This document shows, in pieces, positions 31,784-43,408 of a stretch of 49,419 nucleotides of DNA. The notes under the pieces are model-generated. The model saw only the letters and a program-made list of their open reading frames with translations, made no database searches and was not told the origin of the DNA. This stretch comes from Symbiodinium natans (lineage: Eukaryota > Sar > Dinophyceae > Suessiales > Symbiodiniaceae). The translations under genes were made by a program, and so were the position numbers. The first letter of the stretch is position 1, and each line of letters begins with the position of its first letter. The DNA lies in contig CAJNDS010002499.1 of the NCBI GenBank assembly GCA_905221605.1, forward strand, positions 276,001-325,419, in the 5' to 3' direction.

Positions 31784-33707
31784 CTCCCGGGCGCGGTTAC
31801 CGGGCAGGGTTGTGGAGGTTCCCCATTTGCCAGCAACAGCAGCAATAGCTCTGATTGTTCCCAGGCCAAAGAAAGCAACCCAAGCAATTCATTCTAGGAT
31901 GGGCCTTCACAAAACGTCTCGCTGCTGTTGCCTTCGCTGTACACATCGGGTCGGTTCACCAAAACTGAAACTGGGGGCCTTAAATCGCCCCAAATATGTC
32001 TCCAGAGCTTCTACTCCGGAGTCAAAGGCAAATTTGGTTCTCAGATGCCAAACAGATGCCTCACGGCAGAATTGGCGCCGCAGTGGTCACGTAAAAGCTC
32101 GATCCTGCACTCACTGTTGGCGACCACATCGGTCCAATGACCAGGATTGAGTTTGCTGATTAAGTTTAGGGTTTAATTTAGGGTTTAGGGTTTAGGGTCA
32201 AGGCACTTGCACACAGATCATTGGAGGCGTCGACTTCGGAGTTGCTGCTTTGAGTGTAGGCTTGATGGCTGAAGCTTGCATTCTCAGGCGGGCGGGTGGT
32301 ATAAAGCTCCGGCAAACGGTGCCAATTGGCATGTGGTTGCGGGGAGTGTCTAGGTTCTCTCGATTCTGATGGGGCGTGCGGATGTCGATGAGTTCTCTGA
32401 CAAATTGTAGAAACAACAATGGCCGCATAATGAACGTCGTGAGCAGCAAACGGCACTTCAATTATGGTTTATCTTATGGGGCCTTCTGCCCGTTTAAAAA
32501 TACACATGCATAGAGACCGCACTACACGTCCTATATCATGAGCATATATCTTGTGCGCATGAAGTCGGGCTTTTGTGCCCGAACGAAGAAATTCATTCGG
32601 AAGCGAGTAAAGTGAGCGAGGACCTCTCTGCCGGGCCTCCTGGCCAAAGAGAAAACGGAGGCAGAAGAGGACCAATCTTGTCTTAAGTTCTTGGCTTGCG
32701 TGACAGTAGACGATGGGAATTCGAAATAACTGCTCGATAAAAGGCGCCAAAAAAAGGGCCACTAAGGGGAGCTAGAGAGAAAGAGAGAGTGAGAGAGAGA
32801 GAGAGAATGATGAACAGAATGAACAGGTTGACTGGCAGAGTGGTTTTTGCAGAACCAGACTGACGATTCTGAATGCGATCGTCCAGGTAGTGGAGCAAAT
32901 GGAGGCAAAGGTACAGGTCGAAAGTTAGAGAGAGCATCTTTGGGTAGTCCTTAGCTATCTCTACGACTTCAGAAAGAGCTAGGTAGCGTAGACACGACTT
33001 CATCCTTGAGGTTGTACAGACCCACCCTCGAGATCGGAAGAAGAAGAGCCCATGGTTTTGGTATGGTTTCATTGATGGTCAGTGGAGCCATAAGCGTCTT
33101 CGCAAAGAGAGTTTGCCACAAACTTGTCGAGCATACTTGAGGGAGCGAAAAGATGGGGCTTAGATATCCTAGGCCGAACGACATCCGTGGCTTGATGCCT
33201 TACCCAGCAAATCATATGGACCCCAAGTGGGGGCTGTCAGCCGCCAGGTCGGGTGGGGATGATGGGGGTAGGATGCGGGGCAGTAGCAGGCGCGTGCATG
33301 CAGAGCGTGCATGCAGAGCGCGGCCCTGTTAGACAAAAGGCTTGGGGATGTAGGCATCTTGGTCCCACCCGAAGATCCCCACATCCTTCGGCCTCAACAT
33401 GCCTCAAACACCCACGAAGAAGAACACAGGAACAGTTCGTAGGCCTGGGCCTTCGTAGCGAAGGCAAGTGAAGTTGGTCAAGGCTTTGGTGGCAAGGATG
33501 GGACGAGTCCTCCCACACAGCGTGTGCAAACAAGGCCCAATGCCATGGCCCCCAAGCGCAAATCTCACCAAGTTGGGCGCTATTTTGTTTGTAATTTTGG
33601 GGGGTGCAGGGCTTCTGTGATTCGTTGTCAAGACATACAGCCACACCATCTGAGGTTTTCAGCGTGCCTAGCTGATGTAGACTCACGACAAGTCATACAC
33701 TCCAGGA
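31784..33707. other. No gene resolved
   Basis: Minus-strand frames at about 32469-33072 and 32969-33184 are open but overlap; one reads YLALSEVVEIAKDYPKMLSL. A short telomere-like tract lies at 32163-32199 and a (GA)n tract near 32775-32810. Confidence 0.35.
32163..32199. repeat. Short telomere-like tract, TTTAGGG
   Basis: About five TTTAGGG-type units on the plus strand, one of them TTTAATTTAGGG. Same orientation as the 17920 block. Confidence 0.85.
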
Positions 33708-33823
33708 CACTGCCGCAAACTCTAGCCCACCGAGTGCAAAACAAACTTCACCTCAAATTGGTCGACACCGCCGCAAACTCTAGCCCACCAAGTGCAAAAC
33801 AAACTTCACCTCAAATTGGTCGA
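33708..33823. repeat. 58 bp tandem duplication
   Basis: Two head-to-tail units of 58 bp. Each starts ACAC(T/C)GCCGCAAACTCTAG and ends in CTCAAATTGGTCGA. They differ at only two positions that I can see, so the duplication is recent. Confidence 0.95.
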
Positions 33824-35339
33824 ATCTGCAAACCTGGACAGGAAGATAGCAGAATCTGCATCTCCCCTTCAAGTTTGGGATAAGGCGTTCTGTGACGTGA
33901 CAAGATCCCACACCCTACTACACCTGGCTCCCGTGTCCAGATCTCGCAGCGGTTGCCGCTGAACTCAACGCCCGTGCCTGGCATATGTCTGAGATTGTCT
34001 CGAGGCCTTCTTATGATTCTTCCGGGATTGCTACTGCCTTGAAACTTCGACTGTGAGGATTTTGAAATGTTGCCGCAACTGTGTCTGACTTCTCTTATGA
34101 GATCAAGCGATTAAGAGTCCTCCAGTCCCGGCCTAGGGCGAAAAATCCACCTGAATAGCTTACACTTTTAAAGCCTGCAATGCTGCAACTGCCCGAATCA
34201 CATGGGTCAACTTGAGATGCATCGGCCATCAGCGCGAAAAAACGTGACCGATGTCCATTCCCATTTTAAAAGATTGAACAGACGGGTTTAGGGAGCGAAC
34301 AAGCTCCACTCAATACGAAGCTTCCTGGTTTTGTTCTTCTTCCTTTCTTCATTGTGTCGGGCGTCTTTGTGATATCCGTTACTTATGTGCTTTGCGTATC
34401 TTGCTGCATGTGATTCCTGGTGTTTCACAGTGCCAATAGTTCTTTCTGCCTTTGCTTGTTATTATGTTCGTCCTTCTTTCTGTCTTGCCTACCAAAAGAA
34501 CCCTGGGAACCCTACACAATATGGAAGTCGAGAAGTTCGAGAAGCCTGAACTTCCTGCCTATTCAAGAAAATCCTAACACTTGTGGTACGGCATGCTTCT
34601 GAACTGCTCAAACATGCTGCTATTTACCGTGCATCATGGCCCCAAAGTCCTCGCAGGCACTGGAAGAACACAAAACTGCGACTCGGGGGTGCTAGGGCTT
34701 TCGGGTCAGGCTAGATGTTTCCCTGAGCCTGCCATCTGCGCAACATAAAGCTGAACACCTCAGGCCCAAAAAGCCCCAAGGCCTGAATAGGAAACAGGGA
34801 CCTACAAACTTTCTTGCCATGGCTCAGTCCACAGTCGCCACACACCGGGCTCGACAGTCCTGCAAATGTGGGGTCCACAACCAGCACATTTTTGCAACCT
34901 TGCAACCCAATGCGAACATGCAGCCAAGAATTGAACCGCTGAACGCAACCGGAAACAGACCAGAAGAAAAGTGGTCATCTCGTCAGCATCCGAAGGTTCC
35001 AACCGAGCAACCAAACGGCGTCAGCCGGAAGACAATGGAGTGAGTTAGAAAACGTGAAAGTAGAAAACAAGCTGGTTCAATGCGAAAACGAATGGAGCTT
35101 CGAACCGTCGGACGAACACTGAACCCCAAGCGCCCACCCGCCCATTGCAGGGGAAGGTCTGCCGTGGCTGACAAGGATGCCTGCCAATACGCGACCAGCA
35201 TGACAAAGACAAATGCGCCGTGACCCAAACATGCCACGTGGAAGATGAAGCATCCCAGAATCCCAGGAACACAGTGTGCTTTCTGTTTGCTTGCACCGTC
35301 TTAACCATATTGTTTGCTTGCATTCGCGCGCTCCAAGTG

Positions 35340-35340
<1 letters not shown>
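33824..35340. other. No gene resolved
   Basis: Frames conflict near 34711-35043. The minus strand reads GCKNVLVVDPTFAGLSSPVC and, one base shifted, TTFLLVCFRLRSAVQFLAAC. The plus strand has an ATG-initiated 74-codon frame at 34819. No choice can be made. Confidence 0.3.

Positions 35341-35434
<94 letters not shown>
35341..35434. repeat. Perfect (CA)47 microsatellite
   Basis: Ninety-four uninterrupted bases of CA. The lack of interruptions suggests active length change. Confidence 0.98.
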
Positions 35435-35436
<2 letters not shown>

Positions 35437-36738
35437 AACACTTTGTAAAATTGAATGCCATCATCGGTGCCCTTGATGAGCTTGGTGAGGACGCAGTAGA
35501 GAGCGAATGAAGTTTTAAGTGAATTAACAGAATCATGCACACTTGCTGACACCCGAATGATTCGCAGTGGATGCTCCACAGGAGATGCTCATCACATGCA
35601 CTTTGGTTGAAAATGTTCTGGTACCAATTGTGCAAAACTGGGTGTTTTGGTCCCCGCATGTAAAGCGGTGTCCCACACAGACACGGACACGAGCACGGAC
35701 ACGGACACAGTGAAAGCCTACCCGAAACCGTGAACTCTTCCAAAATACACAGTACAATAATCGCATGTCGCTTTAAATGCACAGAGACGTTGACACTTCA
35801 CGATTGGGTTTGGGGAGCTGAAGGCGTTGGACCAGAGATTGTTGTCTACGCATTATGGCATTATGGCTTCAATATGTAATTTGTACATTTACAAGCTCCG
35901 CATGCTTCTTCGGCTGTGTGAGTTTGCACAGGGCTTGCATAGGGCTGAGGTCTCAAGCGCTCTGAATGGTTCAATACCTTCTGGGGTTGTTCAACAAGTC
36001 TGCCACAGTCTGCTTGGCCTCCGTACAAAGAGCCAGAATCTGCAGAACAGTCTTCCCCAAACGCTGTGGACTCAGGAACTTCAGGTGTTGCGTGGAAACA
36101 TCAGAGGGCCTTAACCTGAAGGCCCGAAGAACGCACTCTTGCAAACACATGTCGGTCCTCCATATGCATCACATCCTTGATAGTGTAGTAGCCTGGGCTG
36201 AGGACACAAAGGCCGTCGGTTCTCAACCACAGAAGACTACGTTTGGGGATGTTGGCCTGAAGTTCTCTCGGCCTAGGCATTTTGAAAGCTTGAGGTCCAA
36301 TAGGATGGTTGAAGCGACCCTTTGTCCGCAACTCTGCAACGGACAGGAGTGTAGTACTTGAGAGGAAATGAATGCACTAAAGTGAACGAATACGAAGTGT
36401 TTTTGCAAGCCTTTCTGACAATACTTTTCCTGCCTCAGAGGGTCAGCGTTTGTACACCTGTCTCGTAGTTTTTTCGTGCCTATGGTGCCTCATGTGCGGA
36501 GCATCCCCGAGCATATCCTGACAGTAGAGCGGAAGCTGAGCATCATCCAAACATCCAAACAGCAATCCGAGCAGCTTTCGTCGTTGTCTGTCTCGGTGTC
36601 CCCACGGCACGCCCGGCCCGCACCTCCGTCCAGTGGCATGAGATACTTTGCCGGCCAGCCGAACCTGCGGTCACAGGCAGGAAGTGAGGAGTCTTACCCC
36701 TGTTACTGAGTGTACGACTTGTATGTGAAACTGTGAAA

Positions 36739-36747
<9 letters not shown>
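35435..36747. other. No gene recognised
   Basis: A short (GACACG)n tract lies near 35679-35712. No supported exon on either strand. Confidence 0.4.

Positions 36748-36774
<27 letters not shown>
36748..36774. repeat. (CT)n microsatellite
   Basis: About 13 CT dinucleotides. Confidence 0.9.
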
Positions 36775-37003
36775 AAAAACTCACAGATGGAGCCGAAACT
36801 CTGCAAATCCCACAGAAAGAGAAGCCAAAACCTTCCCCCAAGCGCCCAGAGCCTCTGGCAGGTGAATCCCTGGACTTGGGGCTCCGTCCAAGCGGAGATG
36901 CCGGCCTGACTCTGAAAAGTGAGTCAGTTGGTGGGCGCGGGAAGTATATCCAAAACATCTCTCAAGGAGGCATCTAAAGGCCCGCGAAGCGCACTCAAAA
37001 TTT

Positions 37004-37725
37004 TGAGAGAGTGAGAGAGTGAGAGAGTGAGAGAGTGAGAGAGTGAGAGAGTGAGAGAGTGAGAGAGTGAGAGAGTGAGAGAGTGAGAGAGTGAGAGAGT
37101 GAGAGAGTGAGAGAGTGAGAGAGTGAGAGAGTGAGAGAGTGAGAGAGGGAGAGAGTGAGAGAGTGAGAGAGTGAGAGAGTGAGAGAGTGAGAGAGTGAGA
37201 GAGTGAGAGAGTGAGAGAGTGAGAGAATGAGAGAGTGAGAGAGTGAGAGAGTGAGAGAGTGAGAGAGTGAGAGAGTGAGAGAGTGAGAGAGTGAGAGAGT
37301 GAGAGAGTGAGAGAGTCAGAGTGAGAGAGCGTGAGAGAGCGTGAGAGCGAGAGAGAGCGTGAGAGAGAGTGAGAGAAAGTGCGAGAGCGTGAGAGAGCGT
37401 GAGAGAGAGAGTGAGAGAGAGTGAAAGAGAGTGAGAGAGAGTGAGAGAGAGTGAGAGAGAGTGAGAGAGAGTGAGAGGGAGTGAGAGAGAGTGAGAGAGA
37501 GTGAGAGAAAGTGAGAGAGAGTGAGAGAGAGTGAGAGACAGTGAGAGACAGAGAGAGACAGTGAGAGACAGTGAGAGACAGAGAGAGACAGATAGAGACA
37601 GAGAGGGGCAGAGAGGGGCAGAGAGAGGCAGCGAGAGGCAAAGAGACACAGAGAGAGATAGAGAGAGACAGGGAGAGACAGAGAGAGACAGAGAGAGACA
37701 GAGAGAGACAGAGAGAGAGTGTGTG
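37004..37725. repeat. GAGAGAGT 8 bp satellite array
   Basis: About 310 bp of near-perfect GAGAGAGT octamers (37004-37316) pass into about 400 bp of diverged GAGA/GTGAGAGA/GACAGAGA words. The minus strand is open for over 240 codons as Ser-Leu-Thr/His octapeptides because the unit has no stops. I do not regard that as a gene. Confidence 0.96.
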
Positions 37726-38151
37726 TATGGGTGTGTGTGGTTGTGTGTGTCGCATTGAGAAATGTGAGAAATGCTCGAAGTGTTTTCTTGTCCGCGATTC
37801 TTGGCTACAGTATTGCGTTTCTTCGGGTGTTTGCGAATGGCCTCTGAGTACGAACCCCTTTAACTCCAACGTGCGCCACAGATTCTCGAGGACTGGGAAA
37901 TCAACATTTGTTGGAGTCCAGGTTGGGCTTGACTGGCTACAGGCTCCGAGGCTCCGAATCCCACTATGCGCACGTGTTCAAGTTTTCTTCGGTTGAAGGG
38001 CTCATGCTGGAATGGCTTGGGCACGGGCTCCTAGGATCCGTGACGGGCTTTTTCAACACTGCGAAGGCTTGACTGCAGTAGGCTCACTGATTCATGCCGA
38101 AGCATTTCCGAGCTCCTACAGTGTGCAAACGTGTGCTTCCCCCCCTCCCCA

Positions 38152-38180
38152 CCCCCCCCCCCCCCCCCCCCCCCCCCCCC
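38152..38180. repeat. C29 homopolymer
   Basis: Twenty-nine uninterrupted C on the plus strand. Length from any assembly should be treated with caution. Confidence 0.9.
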
Positions 38181-39327
38181 GAAATGAGCAGAAACACCAC
38201 AACCAGCCATAACCCCTTTTGGAAACTCCAGAACCCTCTCTCCACCTCGCGGTGCCACACCTCACAGCGACCAGAGACAGAGTTGTACTCCACCCCTGCG
38301 CCAAGAAGGATGCGTTGAAAGGTTCGCTGCTCATTCAGGGTATGACACCTGAGCTGAGGCAAACAGACTTGTTGCTGCTTCGCTTCTGCTGGTTTGAATG
38401 CTTGCCGATTGATGCGGCTCCAGAGAATGGCTACACACCAAGTGCCCCTTTCAAGCTTTGGGGCACACGCATCCCAGAAGGAAAATCGCCTTTGCATTTG
38501 CACGGGTCCTCAAGGCATTTGGCCTTGCACTCCTGGCGCAAGGATTGGTGTTTGACTCGATTGACGCTTGTTTTACTCTTGCCTACAGTTCTGGAGAGAT
38601 CTAGGACGGTTCAGAGTTGTCCAACTCTTGAGATTGGCGAGTTCAAGGTTTCGGGGGCTCTGTCTTTGCAGACAGCAGAAAGCCTTCCTAGTCTGTCACG
38701 ACACATCACCCCTCTCACGTGATCACACACACTCAGCTCCGAGTCTCTTTCCGCCAAAAAAAAGGACCCGGAGCTCAAAGCCAACAGCAGACTAGATCTC
38801 GCCTCGAGCGTGGCAGCGCTGGTCACGTTGTAGTCCTTCAGAACACACGGCGTTGAGGTGGGATGAGGTGGGTTTCTCACAGCACTCAAGCCCATCTTCC
38901 AGGGCGCAAGGAAGAGTCTGATGCCGAAACAACGGCATGAGCATCATCAGCCCCCCGAATCCTGAAGTAAGCCTGCGTTTTCAGTGACCTTAGTGGCCTC
39001 TCGCTTCAAGCTCTACATAGAAAGGGAAGTGGCAATCTAAACACAAAACTCTCTCGCCTGAAGCACCGCATGCAACTCAACACGAATCCCAGAGCCACTT
39101 CAGTCCGCAACCTGGGCTACCGAATGCTACCAATCTTCCCGAACTCCACCCGAACCCCTAACGCCCGGCGAGATCTTCGGTGGAATCCAATACTTGTTTC
39201 AAAAACTCGAAGGCTCTAGCAACATCCTGATTCTCAGGCCAAGCAGCAAGCGGGTCACTCTCGGCCACACTGTGGCCACGGCAGACACGGTTGCCAAGGC
39301 CGGCCCACGCCTTCATATTGTTTTACC

Positions 39328-39365
39328 ACTCTACGATACTCTACGATACTCTACGATACTCTACG
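39328..39365. repeat. ACTCTACGAT 10-mer, four units
   Basis: Three perfect units and one that decays to CTACGGCT. Confidence 0.9.
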
Positions 39366-40311
39366 GCTTATGCTTCATGAGCAGAGCGGACAAGATGCTG
39401 TGCATGAGGCACATGAGGCAACAAAGCTGCAATCACTCAGCGCTCAGCCATCAAACCCGGAACCTCCCCTGGCTTCACGGAGCACAAGCCACATCCCGTA
39501 TGAAGCAAGCTACAGTACAACACTTGTCAATTGTCCGCGGGAAACTGTGCAAGATCATTTACGGTTCCTGATTCCGCACGAAGAATGAGTGCTCAAGGTT
39601 CAGGCACACAAGTCTTCAAGATCAAACGAAACATGTAAGCTCTCAACCCCAAGAGAACCTCAGCAACTTCAAACAACCTGAGTCTCTGGATCAAATCATA
39701 TCAATGTCCAGGATCCGCCTCCCAGTCGCGGCCTTCCGCCAAGCAGCCGGGGTCCGGCGCCACGCTGCGGGATGGTTGGCGGTGTGAAAGGGGCTTGGTT
39801 TGAGGCTCAAGGTTGGGTGCTGGCATTCATTTGCAACAAACGATGTTACCACCCTTCAGGATGTTTGCTCAAGCCCCGACGGGATAGCTACGTTTGGGAG
39901 GGCCCTTTTGGGGGGAGCACGTGCACCACCATCGGGCCACACCTTTGCGTTTCATCCAGATTCTTCCTGGGGAGTGGGTTTTTGGGGGCCCTCCAAACCT
40001 GCTGTTTGCCAAAGTGCTACACCATGAGAAAGCCACCAGGGCAAAATAATGCAAAATAGGTGCGGTACCCTACAGGAGACGTGCGGCTTTGTGCCTTACT
40101 CGCTCAATGCGCCCATGGCTTCGATTCTCACACTCCTCAAGAGCCACCGATGCTCCATTTTCTGTGTCAGAACAGGGCTGGAAGCAGATGAGCCAGCCGA
40201 TGAGGCGCAATGGCCAGCTTGTGTTGAGTCCATCAGCTACTACTGTTGATTTGGGGTTGTGTCGGAAACCTGGGGTTGTGTCGGAAACCCAGGCATTTCA
40301 GAGCACTTCAC

Positions 40312-40395
40312 AGCTTGGAAGAGAACGAAGCAGAGATTGATGAGGTTGGCCTCTCCGAGCTGGCCCAGAAAAGCATCAGCATCGAAAGTCGGGAC
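40312..40395 (-). CDS. Exon candidate downstream of the bicupin gene
   Basis: A strong 3' splice site (TCATCTTGTCCTTCCTTGGAG) precedes 40395. The frame then reads VPTFDADAFLGQLGEANLIN and LCFVLFQA in phase 0 and meets a possible GT donor (GCT/GTGAAG), or a GC donor one codon earlier. Codons are G/C-rich at the third position. It lies about 590 bp 3' of the bicupin stop, on the same strand, so it belongs to the next gene in the array. No family recognised. Confidence 0.45.
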
Positions 40396-40985
40396 CTCCA
40401 AGGAAGGACAAGATGAGCTCAGAGGACTCGTTGAATGAAAAACATTCCCGGCCTGAACGAATGCTTAGGATTTCATGAAATCAAAACGCTTCTCTGCCTG
40501 TTACAGTTCGCACTTGCGGCCAAGGTGCATGGTCGCGGTTGGGAATCGTGGGCTTGGGCACAGTGTTCGGAAAGGACGGAGCAAGCCACTGCTGCTTCGA
40601 GCCGACAATGATGCGGGGCTGCTGAAGAACAACCTCTCTTGACACAGGCCATCACTCTCATCTGGCACATGGCCTGAGCAGAGCTTCGTTCCGGATGACT
40701 AGTTGACCTCTCCATGCTCTGCTGCGATGCGCAACAGGCCCGCATTTTTTTCCTTGACATCTGTTCTGAGTGTGTTTCAGTGGAGTCATAAGTCAACACC
40801 GAGGCTTGAAAGGACGAACTGCTGTACGTTCGGCCAAGCGAACCAGAGGTAGGAGAGGAACACAAAACTTCGGCTCGTCAGGAAAGGACTCTTGCTCCAT
40901 GTACGCTAATGGCACGGTCGATGTGCTGGCCTAGCCTCTGACATCAGGCCATAATGCTGGTAAGTTCAGCCGATCCTGCAGCCCC
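40396..40985. other. Intergenic or 3' region of the bicupin gene
   Basis: A minus-strand frame of about 130 codons (40865-40473) is open but starts at TTG and has a Ser/Cys/Ala-rich composition. I cannot tell whether it is an exon of the next gene or the bicupin 3' untranslated region. No polyadenylation signal was identified. Confidence 0.3.
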
Positions 40986-43031
40986 TCAGACGTGGACAGG
41001 CTGTGCGAAGTGTGCTTGGTGGAGGTTGGACATCACAACGATGTTCGGCCTTACAGAGCTGTGCTGGATTTCCGACGGCAAGAAGATTTGTAAGAACTGC
41101 GTCCGTGAACAGCCCTAGATGCAGTGGCGCTGGTTCTGTTTGAGCAGCCCTAGAATTCTTGCTGGCCTGATATCTCCGCAAAAGCCCCATAATCTGAATG
41201 AGAGTGCCTTGCCCACAATTAAGCACAATGTGATGGCCACCACTTTGCTCCCGGTCTGTGCAAAGCCCCTGGCCCTGGACCTCGTAAGCATTGTAAGCAT
41301 TGATCAGCCTGAAGGGCAAATCAAGCCAAGCTGCATCTCGGAGATAGCGTGGCCCAGCTCAATGCTCTTCCAGATACCCACGTTGAAGACCTTCATGGAA
41401 CATGGAACATGGAACATACAGGCACGACCACGCACTTTCTGGGCCATGCTCCGGCTACCTTCCTGCACAAAACAGCAGAAACCAAAGGCTAAGTTCGTGA
41501 ATCGAGACTACACACATTGTAAGCCCCAGTTCAGTCTGCAGCTGCAGGCATTGGAAAACGGAAAGCTTGCAAAATTTACCTTTAGGAAAACCTGGAATCC
41601 ATCTCAACCCCAACACCACCAAACACCACCAAGGGCATGACGAGCGGCGTTGATGGTCTCCGCAGGGACCTTCCCTGTGGCCTCACGGAACCAATAGGCG
41701 CGGCCGTTGGGGAAGTAAGCCGCATCACCGGCCTGCCAGGTCTGTGAGAGTTGCACATTTAGCGCCAAAAGTCGTTTGTTCGAAAACCTCCTCATGTGGA
41801 TTTGTTGCTTTGACCAAATATCTGTAAGGCACCCACTCCTACTTCGGAGGGCAGCAGCATCTTCGATGGGATTCAAACTGGAGTCTCGAAAGAGTTTGTA
41901 GCGACAAAATTTTGACAACACCCTTTCACCGCCTTTAGACTAGGATTTGGAAATGACATGATAATATTCGACACATCCACTTTCCAAGTCGTTGGCCTTG
42001 AGAGTCTCGTTCACGAATGCAAGGTGGGCCTCCTTGCCCAAGATGCCACCCTCCATTGACACTGTAACGGTCCCAGATATAACCATGAAGAAAGAGTCTG
42101 CTGTGGTCCACACTACGGGACGTACAGCCCCGGGTGCCAGCTCGGTACGCTCTTGCGACATCGTGCGGGAGAAGGGAAACTGATCTGTACGGATGCGGTA
42201 CAACGTCACTCCAGCCACACCTGGCAGCTCCACTCGTTGCTCCACAAAAGATTGGACTGCAGCAGGCGCCCCCACCGTTTCATGGATGGGCGGGCACTCG
42301 GGATCGCAAGCGCCTGGGGCCACGGCTGTGACTATGGGAGCCGTCATATTTTTGTTACTGTAGTGAATGGAGTGCTGCGCTCTGCCAAATGCAGGCCTCG
42401 AAGCTTCATAAGTGGCCAGGGAGATTCCAAGCGCAGCAGCGGCCACGTCGTTGTCTGCTTGAGCCAAGGTAGTATCAAGGTTGTGGCCGTTCGGCTCTGC
42501 AGCTTGTGGGGACGCAAACACGATGGTGAACTCGCAGCCACCCTCATCCTCGGGAGTGACACACATCAAGCCATGCAGCCAACCTGATGGAAAGTACCAT
42601 ACACCACGCGGCTCCAAGATGTTGGTCGAGCTTGGCCACGGAAGCCCATCCGGGCTCGCCACAAAAGTCATGAGGCGCCCCTTGCTGACAAAACCCCACT
42701 CATCAGCCTGGTTGTGCCAGTGAATCATGCGGGTCGCACCTTTGCACATGTTGGTGAAGTGGGCCCCCGTCATCTGTGCTTGACCATGGGCCCAAGCGCA
42801 GGGGTCGTTAAAGCGAACTTCTGCCCCGCCCATGCCAGCGCAGATGGCTGGGAAATAGTCGTTCGGCTTCTCTTGCGACATCCGATAAACATATGTTGCG
42901 GGGCCCTCCTCGCCACAGTCGCCGGGCCTTGGACTGGGAACATCCGTAGTTCCAGGAGGTAAAAACTGGGCCAAGGTTCCCACGGCATACAGCGCCAAGG
43001 CAGATATTGCCACACGCTGCATGAATGCCAT
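40986..43031 (-). CDS. Secreted bicupin, oxalate decarboxylase family, four exons, 426 residues
   Basis: Exons are 43031-41997, 41741-41649, 41390-41349 and 41096-40986 (TGA). All three introns (255, 258 and 252 nt) start with GC, end with AG and sit in phase 0. The ATG at 43031 is the first after a likely trans-splice acceptor and opens a signal peptide (MAFMQRVAISALALYAVGTL). The first cupin has full metal ligands: IHWHNQADEWGFVSKG gives His104, His106 and Glu111, and GVWYFPSGWLHGL gives His153. In the second cupin these are replaced (VVWTTADSFF; QAGDAAYFPNGRAYWF), so it probably binds no metal. The tail VFNVGIWKSIELGH-FLQIFLP matches the end of fungal and bacterial oxalate decarboxylases. 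The lid motif SENS of the Bacillus enzyme is not present (AAEPNGHN instead), so activity (decarboxylase, oxidase or none) is uncertain. Its upstream region is duplicated at 48.3 kb. Confidence 0.92.
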
Positions 43032-43408
43032 GCTGTCTCTGCCCAAAAGAACCTGACGTCTCAAACGGCTGCAAGAACAGGCCTTTGCACAGGGGGCTTT
43101 GATCAATAATTATGTCAGGGTAAGGATGCACATTGTGCCAATTGCCCATGTGTTGCTCTACCACTGTGAGCAAAGAAAACGGACTTGCAAACAACAGATG
43201 AATTGTCGAACAATTGTCGGAACTTCATGGACAGCAGCGGACCTGTGGGAAGGGCATGTTGAACTTTTTGCAGTTTCTCGGACACTGTGCAAGACATTAA
43301 CACGCTTCGTACCATTTCAGCGGTGCACATTCCATGAAGGCGCAGCTTTGCACACCCGAACTGCCATACTGATATGCCACATGTTGCCATTCATGGGATA
43401 CCACCTCC
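43027..43408. repeat. Duplicated 5' block, copy 1 (upstream of bicupin gene)
   Basis: About 380 bp match 48307-48672 in the same orientation at roughly 88-90% identity by eye, with a few indels. The similarity starts at GCC-ATG (minus strand ATGGC), that is at the start codon, and ends at ATACCACCTCC. Frames through the block are not conserved between copies, so the block behaves as promoter and leader rather than protein-coding sequence. Confidence 0.93.
43068..43071 (-). promoter_or_regulatory. Likely spliced-leader acceptor of the bicupin mRNA
   Basis: On the minus strand CCTGTTCTTGCAG ends 38 nt before the ATG, and no other AG with a pyrimidine tract lies closer than the short AGs in the leader. 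Dinoflagellate mRNAs receive a spliced leader at such sites. The same signal is kept in the duplicated copy (48350-48349). Inferred from sequence only. Confidence 0.5.

Larger units (their letters stand above)
37726..40311. other. No gene resolved; C29 run and 10-mer tract
   Basis: C29 at 38152-38180 and four copies of ACTCTACGAT at 39328-39365. A plus-strand frame of 167 codons (38219-38722) starts at TTG rather than ATG, and the minus strand is open too. A plus frame at 39800-40027 reads ATNDVTTLQDVCSSPDGIAT. Neither can be confirmed. A 19 bp direct repeat sits at 40252-40289. Confidence 0.3.

Noticed and set aside
36781-37869. Minus-strand frame of 362 codons, the second longest in the window
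   Set aside because: It lies almost entirely in the GAGAGAGT array and related words, gives only Ser/Leu/Thr/His periodic sequence and starts at TTG rather than ATG.
38219-38722. Plus-strand frame of 167 codons with even composition
   Set aside because: It starts at TTG, the minus strand is also open over most of it, and there is no splice or codon-bias support.
41119-41640. Plus-strand frame of 173 codons
   Set aside because: It runs antisense through introns and exons of the bicupin gene, whose exons fit a known family; the plus frame matches nothing recognisable.
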